A DNA stretch of 64,000 nt from Orobanche coerulescens (GCA_033398695.1 CM065815.1:146303001-146367000); one strand, 5' to 3'; positions 20,817 through 31,730 are shown, counted from the first letter of the stretch. Numbers and translations: made by a program. Notes: generated from the letters alone by a model not told the origin.

Positions 20817-21824
20817 TTCTACCCCCCTTAAAAGAAGTTTCGTCCCCGAAACTTAAAACAATAAAAACAAGACAACAAGAAAGCAAGTAACTGACAGATA
20901 GAATCTCTCAAGGATCTCTCAGAGCCGATCCCGACATCAGTGCTGAAGTCCGCGTCTCGGAGGACTCGGCGACCAACTCACAAAACTGGATTCTGTGCCC
21001 CTCAAGTCCACACTTTTAACACGTTACTGGCGGGGAAGGACAATGTGCATGAACATGTCCCGGCACATTACAGTTGAAACACCTCCTGGCCTTACCAGTA
21101 GTCAAAGCTGACGACTTGGAACTCTCAGTTCCCTTTATCGGGCGATGGAGCTTCACGGTAGAAAGACTACGGTATTGCAGTTTAGAAACTCCAACTCGCG
21201 AAACGATAGAAAATCATCAGGCATCCTCTGCTTCTTCAACTCGGGCACACGTTCAGTCGATAACGAAGCTAGATTGTAGGCTAACGCTCGATTCTGATAC
21301 TCTCCCAATGTAGTGTAAGTGAATCCCGCCATATACTGGCGAATCTCCGGCTTCATCCGCATGTCAAAATAACGGATCTTATCTTCCTCTTTAGTCATCT
21401 GTTCCTGCACATAGCTGAGTTGTTTGCTATAATCGATGATAGCTTGAGACACCGGTACATCTTGCGGTTTTGCCAATTAAAAATCACAAATTCTCTGCAC
21501 TCTAATCGGTTCCGATCAAAACCCGGCTTCCATTAATCCCTGGAACTCCTCCCACATGACAACACGATCCCGAGGCTTAACAGCCTCCCACCAGTTGGCG
21601 GCATATCTGTCAAGGAAGTACTGGGCGATGGGTACTTTCCGTCTTCGGGGCAATCAACTGCTTCGAAAATCTTTCCCTATTGGAAAATCTAACCATCCCA
21701 GCCCAGTGCATCCGTGGCACCAGCGAAACCAGGGGGATTCATACAAACCACTTCTCATAGCCATTGGTTTGTGCCAACATTCATGGTCACATCCATGTTA
21801 CGTTGAACCGTCTGGGTCAAGTGA
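20817..21824 (-). pseudogene. Gag of the gag-only gypsy element, C-terminal part
   Basis: Minus-strand gag with DALGWDG.., YFLDRYAANWWEA..PRDRVVMWEEFQ (about 21540-21700), then IDYSKQLSYVQEQMTKEEDKIRYFDMRMKPEIRQYMAGF (21153-21476) and two zinc knuckles: CFNCNVPGHVHAHC (about 21040-21081, intact) and a second with a stop in place of the residue after its first Cys. Only about 170 bp separate the knuckles from the polypurine tract, leaving no room for pol. The Tekay-type element at 21825 interrupts it. Confidence 0.8.
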
Positions 21825-22155
21825 TGTAACACCCCCGATATATTCAGGAATATTACAGCGCCGTAAATCCTTTAAGTTAGAATTTACAAGGATGATGAAA
21901 TGAAAAGACAATAACAAATACCAACAAACAATGGCAGCGGAAATAAAATACAACACGAGTCTGAAAACAGTACTGAATGACAAACGTCAAACGGTGAACA
22001 TTAATACATGACCAAATCCAACATCCCAAACAACAACGTACTCAAGTACTTTATTAAAACAACACAAACATACGACAAAATAATGGGGACGTAACATCAC
22101 TCTGCACCCTCGTCGTTGTGCAGCTCTAGTGGTTGTTTTCCCGCTCTCCTGGATC

Positions 22156-23521
22156 CTGAACATAAACAAATGTTCACCCCCGAAGGGGTTAGCACGACGA
22201 TGCTAGTACAAGTACGATAATTATACAACAATTTATTCAACAATCCCTGAATAATAACTTTAATAATATCAACAATAATCACGTCAAGTCTATCCAACGA
22301 GAAACAGTAACAATGTACAGCATATGATACCAATCTCAACATACTCGTGGTATTCCAATGATCCAGCGCACACAGCTATAGATTCAATGATGATCCAGTC
22401 GGACCAATGCATGGTGGAAATACATATCCAACGATTCAGCGCACACAACTATAGATTCCCATGATGATCCCATCGGACCAACGCATGGTGGACAAACAAT
22501 CACAACACATATGCACAATACAACAACAATATAACCGACATCAATACGAATAAATATAATTAAGGTACTTGCCTTAAATTGACGACAAGGATAATATTTG
22601 ACGGATGTTAATACACTCGAAGGTCGTCCCTTCGATCAATCACATTGCAAATCTCGGGCCTAAAACAAAAGAAATATTATAGAGTTCATCTTACGTCATA
22701 TAACTAACGTACGAACATCTATCATCCTAAACTATGGCCGAAAGTTGCCGACACTTTGGATCCTGTCCGATTCTCTTCATAAAGGACGTTACATACCCAA
22801 CGTAACGTACGTTAAGTGTGTGCCTTAAAGTATGTATGCTCCTATTCCTAACGTATGCTAAGCTTGTATTTGACAAAGTTCTCTGATTAGACGACTGTCT
22901 CACCTGATGCTATAACGTACGTAATGCATGACACTTAACGTACGTTATACTTATGAACACATTTTGGTACAATGATGGTGTCTACGATTTCAAAGATATT
23001 CATCAAACCAATATAATTCTATACTTCAATCTTCATTCGTGGTTCGATCATTCATACAACTCGTATCAAAGGTATGATCATATGAATACTAACAAATTCT
23101 CGAAGGAAGATGAAACAACCGTGTTCTAGGTTCAATTCGATTATCCTCAACATAATAAATCCATTCTAACCAAGAATATATCAAAGTTATCAATTCAAAA
23201 AACTCTTACAAAAATACGAAACGTTCTTGGTGAAACTCCTAGAATTCATCTTCTTTGAACACTTTGATTCTAGGTGATGATATTAACATGGCATTATATA
23301 CAACTCGACCAAAACGTACCACAATCTCAGAAACTACGTCCTAGGGTTCAACATGCCAAGGTTCATTTCACAATTCTCTTAACAACGAAGAACACTCCAA
23401 GTATAATCAAACCAATCTTTCTAAGACATGATATTCGATTACTACGACATCCTTGAAACGTAATAATCTCATTAACATACTCAAGAAACCGAATTCAAGG
23501 TTGTGTTTAGTATCAACATAC
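22156..23521 (-). other. Candidate LTR intron, Tekay-1 3' LTR
   Basis: Donor CATAAAAG|GTATGTTG (intron starts 23521), about 200 bp downstream of TATA. TGCTAAC, a CCCC-TTCG-GGGG hairpin (plus coordinates 22177-22188) and the acceptor TTATGTTCAG|GATCC (ends 22156) follow. The second exon would be 331 nt to the LTR end. The 5' LTR has the same sites at 29584-30956. Confidence 0.5.
22700..22950 (-). promoter_or_regulatory. Second palindrome array, inside the Tekay-1 LTR intron
   Basis: Further ACGTACGT-type palindromes, best seen in the other LTR at 30211-30380: centres 30218.5, 30241.5, 30264.5 and 30287.5 (23, 23, 23), then 30351.5 and 30374.5 (23). Same pitch as the upstream array, but downstream of TATA and donor. 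Confidence 0.7.
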
Positions 23522-23741
23522 CTTTTATGAAGAATAACGATGAAAACGATCGGTAGAACTCAACTCCGTAGGCTTGAACACCACTCCGAGATGTCTACGA
23601 TCTTCTAAACCAGGTATAGAGGCTATATAAGGATTATGTGTGGGTGAGAAAACTCTCTGGACTATCAGAAATCAGATAAGGAATGAAAAGAAATGAGTTG
23701 AAATGAAATGGGGTGCTGCCATATTTATAAAACTCAGACCT

Positions 23742-24130
23742 TTACGTACGTTATCCTCAAAGAATTACGTACGTTATGTCCTTAACGTACGCTATCTAAA
23801 ATATTTAGCATGTGTTATCGTCCGATAGTAGCTACTGCCTCATCGCTGACCTTCTTAACGTACGTTAACCCTTACCCATTACGTACGTAATAAGCTCTGT
23901 TTAGCGTGCGCTATCTTAGTCCCTTAGTGTACGCTAAACCTCGTTGACTTGCTTTTTCAAAAAGCTGTCTGGGCCATGCAGGGAATCTTATCCATGTCCC
24001 CGTCCCAAGATGGACCATGTGCCGACCAACCTTATCTGCCTGACTGTATGTTACGTACGCTTTGCTTCGTCCATAGCGTATGCTATCCTCAGTCCATAAC
24101 GTACGTTAAGCTCATCAGCTAGCGTACATT
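23742..24130 (-). promoter_or_regulatory. Palindrome array upstream of TATA, Tekay-1 3' LTR
   Basis: Twelve palindromes: 23747.5, 23770.5, 23788.5, 23811 (23, 18, 22.5); 23861.5, 23884.5, 23907.5, 23930.5 (23, 23, 23); 24056.5, 24079.5, 24102.5, 24125.5 (23, 23, 23). The sets are separated by 50.5 and 126 bp. Cores vary among ACGTACGT, GCGTGCGC and mixtures. Confidence 0.88.
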
Positions 24131-24405
24131 ATGACGTAGCTACATGCATGAATTTGCAAATTCTTCCTAATATGATCATGACTGATTGGAATACGAATAT
24201 GGGAAAAATCATACTTCAATTATAGATACCACAAGGTCGAATATTACAAGGTTCAAATACAGATGAAAATACTCAACAATTATCAGGATATTACATACTC
24301 TCCCTCTAAAAAGGAGTTTCATCCTGAAACTTAAGACGAAAATAGTTCTGGGTATCTAGACATCATACTGTTCTCTGTCTCCCAAGTGGCTTCTTCAACT
24401 TCGTG

Positions 24406-24780
24406 TCATGACCATTGAACTTTAACCAAGGTGATTGGTTTATTCCTCAATTGTTTGACTCGACTCTCGAGTATCTTGATTGGTTTCTCTTCGAATGTGC
24501 CATCCTTAGCGACTTCGATCTCGCTGAAATCAATTACATGACTGGGATCTGTGATGTACTTCCGTAACTGAGACACGTGAAACACATTATGAACATGACT
24601 CGGCAACGACAGTAAGGCTAACTTGTACGCCAACTCCCCAATTCTCTCAAGAATCTTGAATGGTCCGATATATCTCGGACTCAGCTTTCCTTTCCTCCTC
24701 AAACGAAAAATTCCTCGAGTAGGAGAAACCTTTAAAAGCATGTGGTCCCCAATTCCAAATTCCAACGGGCGACGGCGCAC
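24406..24780 (-). pseudogene. Tekay-1 integrase C-terminus and chromodomain
   Basis: The 124-residue frame contains the integrase C-terminal GPF.ILERIGELAYKLALL and HNVFHVSQLRKY, then a chromodomain-like end EVAKDGTFEEKPIKILESRVKQLRNKPITLVKVQWS followed by a stop. Group II chromodomains of Tekay/Del elements are thought to bind heterochromatin marks and steer integration. The frame stops just after VQWS, which may cut off the last helix. Confidence 0.88.
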
Positions 24781-24846
24781 GTCTGCATAAGATTTCTGCC
24801 GACTCTAGGCAGTCAACATCCTTTCACGAATCAAGGCTACCTTCTT

Positions 24847-25820
24847 TTAAGTCTGTACTATTAGCTCCGGTTCCGTCCCGATCAAGTCTGATGAATCATC
24901 CCAACACAGGGGTGATCTACATCTCATACCGTATAATGCTTCAAAAGGTGCCATCTTAATGGAAGCATGCCAACTATTGTTGTAAGTGAATTCAATCAAC
25001 GGTAGATGAACTTCCCACTCAGTCGACCAATCTAGGGCACAAGCTCTCAGCATGTCTTCCACTATTTGAATAGTCCTCTCAGACTGTCCATCAGTCTGAG
25101 GATGATAAGTTGTGCTAAAGTTTAGATCGGTTCCCAAGGCTCTATAAACCGCTTTACAAAAATGTGACATGAAGCGACCTTCTCGGTCAGAAATAATGGT
25201 CTTCGGCGTACCATGCAATCGGAATATCTCTGCAATAAACACTCGTGCCAACCTATCTGGTTATCCTTAATGCCCAGAAAATGAGCCGACTTGGTTACGC
25301 GATCAACTCTCACCCAAATCATATTCATCCCTGTTCTGGTCTTCGGCATATTAGTGATAAAGTCCATCGATATATCTTCCCACTTCCATTCAGGAATCGA
25401 AAGTAGCTTCAACATTCCAATGGTTCGTTGATGTTCGATCTTAACCTGCTGACAAGTTAAACACTTCGAGACATATTTCGCCACATCTTTTTTAATATTT
25501 CCCCACCAAAAATTCTTCTTCAAATCCTTATACATCTTACTGGTGCCCGGATGGATAAAATAGGGCGTATTGTGAGCTTCCTTCATGATTGTCTGCTTCA
25601 AAACATCTACATCGGGAACACAAAGTCGACTGTGGAATCTCAAAACTCCATCATCATGAATCACAAATCCTGGGGCCTTACCCTTGCTCACTTCATCATG
25701 TAATCGAATCATCAGAGGGTCATCTAATTGCTTAGATTTGATTTCTTCGGTTAACGACGAAGTTAATTCCATCACACAGTTACCCTTGGACTCCTTGCAA
25801 CCATACTTCGATTCCCTCAC
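24847..25820 (-). pseudogene. Tekay-1 integrase
   Basis: Two overlapping frames (25122-25820 and 24847-25251) together cover the integrase: zinc-binding segment with CLTCQQVKIEHQR, then SMDFITNMP (first D), IISDREGRFMSHF (second D) and DGQSERTIQIVEDML (E). A frameshift near 25250 separates the first D from the second D and E. The catalytic triad is still readable, but no single protein could contain it. Confidence 0.88.
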
Positions 25821-25849
25821 GAATCAACTCTCGTTGAATGTTGGACTCG

Positions 25850-27240
25850 GAGGTGAGTCTCCAGCATTCGAATAGAAACAGTTTGCGGCTCAGTGCGTCG
25901 TCCACTACATTCGCTTTGCCTGGGTGATAAAGAATCTCCAAATCATAGTTCTTAATCAATTCTAGCCATCTACTCTACTGCATGTTTAACTCTTTCTGAC
26001 TAATGATTTATTTGAGACTTTTATAATCTGTGAAGATCTCACAGTGAGTCCCGTATAAATAATGTCTCCATATCTTCAAGGCGAAAACAACAGCTGCCAA
26101 CTCCAAATCGTGAGTTGGATAATTTACTTTATATGGTTTCAACTGCCGTGAAGCGTAGACGATCACCTTTTCATTCTACATCAATACACACCCTAGACCT
26201 TGGTTTGAAGCCTCACTGTAAACTATGAATCCTTCGGTTCCTTGTTGCAGTGCTAAAATCGGTGCCGTCGTCAATCTCTTTTTTAATTCATCAAAACTGG
26301 TCAGGCACATGTCTCTCCATTAAAACTTTTGGGTTTTCTGTAGCAATCGAGTAAGTGAGTAATTTTAGAAAACCCTTCCACGAACCGACGATAATACCCA
26401 GCAAGTCCTAAGAAACTCCTGACTTCCTTCACGTTCTTAGGAGACTTCCAGTCCAAAATTGCCTCGACTTTCTGGGGATCTACTCGGACACCTTCCGCTG
26501 ATACCACATGACTGAGGAACATCACTTTATTTAGCCAGAATTCACACTTAGAAAGTTTGGCATATAATTGTTCGCTTCTCAAGAGGTCCAAAACGATCCA
26601 TAAGTGCTGCACATGCTCTTCCGGGCTCTTGGAATAAACCAGAATATCATCAATAAACACAACTACGAATTTGTCCAAATACTCTATGAACACTCAATTT
26701 ATTAATTGCATAAACACAGCAGGCGCATTAGTGAGACCAAACGACATCACTACAAACTCATAATGTCCGTAGCGAGTTCTGAACGCTGACTTCGGAACAT
26801 CAGATTCCTTAATCCTCAACTGATGATATCCCGAACTCAAATCGATCTTGGAAAATACTGTATCTCCTTGTAACTGGTCAAACAAATTATAGATCCATGG
26901 CAACAGGTACTTGTTCTTGATCGTCATCTTGTTCAGCTCCCGATTGTTAAAACACAATCGAAGCGATCCATCTTTCTTTCGGACAAAAAGAACTGGTGCA
27001 CCTCAGGGTGAAACACTTGGCTGAATATAGCCTTTGTCCAGTAACTCTTCCAGTTGATTCTTCAATTCATTCATTTCGGTAGGTGCCATATGATACGGCG
27101 CCTTAGAAATCGGTGTAGCTCCTCGTTCTAGCTCGATGGTAAACTCTACATCTCGTCGTGGAGGTAGTATAGCTAATTCATCAAGGTACACATCCAGAAA
27201 TTCACTCACAACAGGAATGGATGAAAGCTCTACTTTTCCG
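25850..27240 (-). pseudogene. Tekay-1 reverse transcriptase and RNase H
   Basis: RT pieces at 27003-27209, 26694-26957 and 26301-26693 show [48 protein letters not shown] and the catalytic [14 protein letters not shown] at 26694-26696 replaces an Arg codon. RNase H follows at about 25850-26300 with [16 protein letters not shown] and FTDYKSL, broken by stops. The motif style is typical of Tekay/Del chromoviruses. Confidence 0.9.
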
Positions 27241-27276
27241 CCTTCTTTCTTCAGTACACAAGTATCCAGTACAACC

Positions 27277-27735
27277 CTATTTTAGCAATTTGACGGCTTT
27301 CATAGCTTCGATCATTTTCCCTGAGCTTTCTGGCCTCCATCCCTTGAATAATAATTCAGAACCATCTCCGGCTATCATTGAGATATTCCTCTTCCGGTAG
27401 TTCACAATGGATCCATATCGATTAAGCCAATCATCTCCGAGAATCAGATCGTCTCCTTGCATCTCTATCACAATCAAATTTGATGGCCACTTCTTGCCTC
27501 CAATTGATACAGGAAAATCTCTAGTTTCTAAGTTCCCCACAATTCTCTCTCCACTCGGTAATCCCACAATATAAGGCTCACATTTATGAAAACAAGAAAT
27601 GTTCAAACAATTAACACAAGACAATGATATAAACGAATATGTAGCCCCTGTATCGAACAAAACACTAACTGGTTGTGAAAGGATCTGAACGGTACCTGAT
27701 GCAACAGCGGCATCCTGGTCGTGTGCCCTCCTCAT
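27277..27735 (-). pseudogene. Tekay-1 protease
   Basis: An open 152-residue frame with VLFDTGATYSFIS (aspartic protease active site DTGA), PYIVGLPSGERI and LILGDDWLNRYGSIVNYRKR, the retropepsin-like domain between gag and RT in chromoviruses. The frame itself is undamaged and ends with IEAMKAVKLLK. Confidence 0.88.
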
Positions 27736-27899
27736 CTCATAAAGGCATGGGGGAATGGATCCAGCACTCGATGCTCCTTTTTGGTCGAACTGTCCTCTGC
27801 CTCATCCTCGACCAAAACTCTGTGGTAGCTGGACACTCTGCTGCGTCTGCGGAACACTTGCTTCCCTTTGAGTCGGCTGCGAAGTATGAGCTCCATTTA

Positions 27900-29018
27900 A
27901 CTTAGTGGCATCCCTACAGACCATTGCATGATGCCCTTCCTGTCCGCAATCATAACATGTCACTGGAGAATGGAAATAATCACGCCAAAAGGTGTCCTGG
28001 GCGACCTAAAACAGCTCCTGACCACATCTGTCAGTGTTGATACTGATCTGAAGTTCTTTCCGCTTTTGGATGGGTGCGGGGGACTCTTAAACGAATGAAA
28101 GGATGACTGGGCCTTACGGAGCCCACTACTCTTGTGCTCGGTGAAACTACCAGAGACTTTCTGCTTCTTGGACTCTGAGAACTTTTCCATAGCTGCTTCT
28201 TTCATTTCATATGCTAGGGCTTTGTCTTGATACTGGCGGAGAGTGGTGCAATCAAAACCAGATATGTACCTCTGTATTTCTCGCTTCATTCTCATATCAA
28301 AGTGAATCATCATTTGTGCATCGGTTCTGACCAGGTGTCGTACAAACGCCAGCTGCTGATTAAATATCTTAATCGCCTAAGCCACCGGCACATCCGACGG
28401 CTGCACAGAGAAAAATTCCCGAACTTTAGATTCTCTCACCGGACGAGGGAAGTACTAAGATTCCATCATAAGTTTGAACTCTTCCCAACCGGCATCATGA
28501 TCAACAGATCGGATGGCTTCCCACCATTTGGACGCTTCTCCTGTCAGAAAGTACTGGGCAATGGGGGCTCTCCGGTCGTCTGGGCACTTAATCCGTGCGA
28601 ATACTTTCTCCAGCTCTCTCAACCAGTGATCCCATGACGTTGTCTCAGAAAATCCGTCGAATTTCGACGGGTGCATCATCGCCACCTCCTATAGCCATTT
28701 GTCTCCTTGGTTTCCTAAATCTGGGATGCCTTGCTGTCTTTCCCCTAGTTGCAATCCTACCGCCACTTGCATCCTATCCATCACTTGAGCAAATTGAGCC
28801 ATCTGGTTGACTACTTGACGAAGGATGTCGGGAACGACAGGATTGGCATTTGTCTCTACTGTATGTTCTCATTCATTATTAACGGACTCCTGCTGTTCGC
28901 CAGAATTGGAGTTAGCCTGATTTGACAACGAATCAGGAACAGAAGGTGAAGCTTCTCTCTCAGCATTCCTACGTCCGCGTCCACGACCGCGGCCACGTCT
29001 ACGTCCTCCCCTCAACAT
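27900..29018 (-). pseudogene. Tekay-1 gag
   Basis: Starts at about 29018 with an Arg/Gly-rich tract, then PSKFDGFSETTSWDHWLRELEKVF and ASKWWEAIRS (28455-28685), FDMRMKREIQRYISGFDC (27960-28313), and an intact zinc knuckle CYDCGQEGHHAMVC (about 27915-27960). The capsid order is normal. Stops near 28455 and frame changes near 27960 interrupt it. Confidence 0.88.
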
Positions 29019-29241
29019 ACTGTAAGCATAAACACTCAATATACAGGGAATAATATCGTCTTAATGTTTAAGTATATAAAAAAAGGTACAACATGTAAAG
29101 AACAAGATAGAGTTTAGAAAACTTACAACCACCGCTCACACGAAGACGTAGGCAGTACAGTGATGTTATGCGCGGCCGGTTACCTCAAAAGATATATACA
29201 ACCTATATTTTAACCCAACGGCCCAGATATCCATAATCTTA

Positions 29242-29253
29242 GCTCTGATACCA
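29242..29253 (-). other. Tekay-1 primer-binding site (initiator Met tRNA)
   Basis: The complement of GCTCTGATACCA reads TGGTATCAGAGC on the minus strand, a perfect PBS, 5 nt from the LTR end at 29259. Confidence 0.92.
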
Positions 29254-29583
29254 TATTCTGTAACACCCCCGATATATTCAGGAATATTACAGTGCTGTAA
29301 ATCCTTTACGTAAGAATTTACAAGGCTGAGGAAATGAAAAGACAATAACAAATACCAACAAACAACGGCAATAAAATACAACACGAGTCTGAAAACAGTA
29401 CTGAATGACAAACGTCAAATGGTGAACATTAATACATGACCAAATCCAACATCCTAAATGACAACATACTCGAGTACTTTATTAAAACAACACAAACATA
29501 TGACAAAATAATCCGGCCGTAACATCACACTGCAACCTCGTCATCGTGCAGCTCTAGTGGTTGTTTTCCCGCTCTCCTGGATC

Positions 29584-30956
29584 CTGAACATAAACAAATG
29601 TTCACCCCCAAAGGGGTTAGCACAACGATGTTAGTACAAGTACGATAATTATAAAACAATGATTTATTCAACAATCCCTAAATAATAACGTCGATAATAT
29701 CAACAATAATCACGACAAGTCTCTCCAACGAGAAACAGTAACAATGTACAGCATATCATCTCAATCTCAACATACTCGTGGTATTCCAACGATCCAGCGC
29801 ACACAACTATAGATTCCCATAATGATCCCGTCGGACCAACGCACGGTGGAAATACCTGTCCAATGATCCAGCGCACATAACTATAGATTCCCATGATGAT
29901 CCCGTCGGGCCAACGCATGGTGGACAAACAATCACAACACATATGCACAATACAACAATAATAGAACCAACATCAATACGAATAAATATAATTAAGGTAC
30001 TTGCCTTAAATTAACGACATGGATAATACTTCGACGGATGTCAATACACTCGAAGGTCGTCCCTTCGATCAATCACGTTGCAAAGCTCGGACCTTAAACA
30101 AAAGAAATAATATAGAGTTCATCTTACGCCATATAACTAACGTACAAACATCTAACATCCTAAACTATGGCCGAAAGTTGCCGACACTTCGAATCCTGTC
30201 CGATTCTCTTCATAACGGACGTTACATACCTAACGTAACGTACGCTAAGTCTGTGCCTTAATGTACGTAAGCTCCTATGCCTAACGTATGCTAATCTTGT
30301 ACTTGACAAAGTTCTCTGATCAGACGAATGTCTCACCTGATGCTATAACGCACGTAATGCATGACACTTAACGTACATTATACTTACGAACACATTTTGG
30401 TACAATGTTGGTGTCTACGATTTCAAATATATTCATCAAACCAATATAATTCTATACTTCAATCTTCATTCGTGGTTCGATCATTCATACAACTCATATC
30501 AAAGGTATGATCATATGAATACTAACAAATTCTCGATGAAAGATGAAACAACCGTGTTCTAGGTTCAATTTCAATTATCCTCAACATAATCAATCCATTC
30601 TAACCAAGAATATATCAAAGTTTATCAATTCAAACATCTCTTACGAAAATACGAAACGTTCTTGGTGAAACTCCTAGAATTCATCTTCTTTGAACACTTT
30701 GATTCTAGGTGATGATATTAACATGGCATTGTATACAACTCGACCAAAACGTACCACAATCTCAGAAACTATGTCCTAGGGTTCAACATGCCAAGGTTCA
30801 TTTCACAATTCTCTTAACAACGAAGAACACCCCAAGTATAATCAAACCAATCTTTATAAGACATGATATTTGATTACTACGACATCCTTGAAATGTAATA
30901 ATCTCATTAACATACTCAAGAAACCGAATTCAAGGTTGTGTTTAGTATCAACATAC
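29584..30956 (-). other. Candidate LTR intron, Tekay-1 5' LTR
   Basis: Same donor (CGTAAAAG|GTATGTTG) and acceptor (TTATGTTCAG|GATCC) as the other LTR, with both sites kept despite divergence nearby. The hairpin loop differs (CCCC-TTT-GGGG). Confidence 0.5.
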
Positions 30957-31169
30957 CTTTTACGAAGAATAACGATGAAAACGATCGGTAGAACTCAACT
31001 ACGTAGGCTTGAACACCACTCTGAGATGTCTACGATCTTCTAAACCAGGTAGAGAGGCTATATAAGGATTATGTGTGGGTGAGAAAGCTCTCTGGACTCT
31101 CAGAAATCGGATAAGGAATGAAAAGAAACGAGTTGAAATGAAATAGGGTGCTGCCATATTTATAAAACT

Positions 31170-31575
31170 CAGACCTTTACGTACGTTGTCCTCAAAGAAT
31201 TACGTACGTTTTGTCCTTAACGTACGCTATCTGAAATATTTAGCGTGCGTTATCATCCGACAGTAGCTAATTCCTCATTTATGACCTTTTTAACATACGT
31301 TAACCCTTACCCTTTACGTACGTAATAAGCTCTGTTTAGCGTATGCTATCTTAGTCCCTTAGCGTACACTAAACCTCGTTGACTTGCTTTTTCAAAAAAC
31401 TGTCCGGGCCATGCGGGAAATCTTATCCTTGTCCCCGTCCCAAGATGGCCCATGTGCCGACCAACCTTATCTGCCTGACTGTATGTTACGTACGCTATGC
31501 TTCGTCCATAGCGTACGCTGTCCTCAGTCCACAACGTACGTTAAGCTCATCAGATAGCGTACGTTGTGACGTCGC
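31170..31575 (-). promoter_or_regulatory. Palindrome array upstream of TATA, Tekay-1 5' LTR
   Basis: The same sets as at 23742-24130, with independent point changes within cores (for example TTAGCGTGCGTTA here where the other LTR has TTAGCATGTGTTA). Confidence 0.85.
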
Positions 31576-31730
31576 TGCATACATGAATTTGCAAAATCTT
31601 CCTAATATGATCATGACTGATTGGAATACGAATACGGGAAAAATCATACTTTGATTATAGATACCACAAGATCGAATATTACAAGGTTCAAATACAGATG
31701 AAAATACTCAACAATTATCTGGATATTACA

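Larger units (their letters stand above)
21825..24295 (-). repeat. Tekay-1 3' LTR (2471 bp)
   Basis: Plus strand TGTAACACCCCC...GGATATTACA. The polypurine tract (complement of TACTCTCCCTCT) starts at 24296. Contains two palindrome arrays, a TATA near 23718-23730 (complement of CATATTTATAAAAC), a candidate intron 22156-23521 and a tandem repeat of about 73 bp (22355-22491). Confidence 0.93.
21825..31730 (-). mobile_element. Tekay-1: full-length chromovirus (Ty3/gypsy), 9.9 kb
   Basis: Two LTRs of about 2.47 kb (21825-24295 and 29259-31730) flank an internal region with gag, PR, RT, RNase H, INT and chromodomain on the minus strand. A perfect PBS lies next to the 5' LTR, a polypurine tract next to the 3' LTR, and the 5-bp TSD AGTGA (21820-21824, 31731-31735) is present. 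RT motifs and the terminal chromodomain fit the Tekay/Del lineage. Coding frames carry many stops and frameshifts, and the LTRs differ at scattered sites, so it is not autonomous today. Confidence 0.93.
29259..31730 (-). repeat. Tekay-1 5' LTR (2472 bp)
   Basis: A copy of 21825-24295 with scattered differences. It ends GGATATTACA directly before the TSD AGTGA. Confidence 0.93.

Noticed and set aside
23742..24130. Explaining the arrays as plain bZIP (ACGT) sites
   Set aside because: Works for TACGTA cores only. GCGTGCGC and ACGGCCGT arrays with the same pitch lack an ACGT core, so a single bZIP explanation fails.
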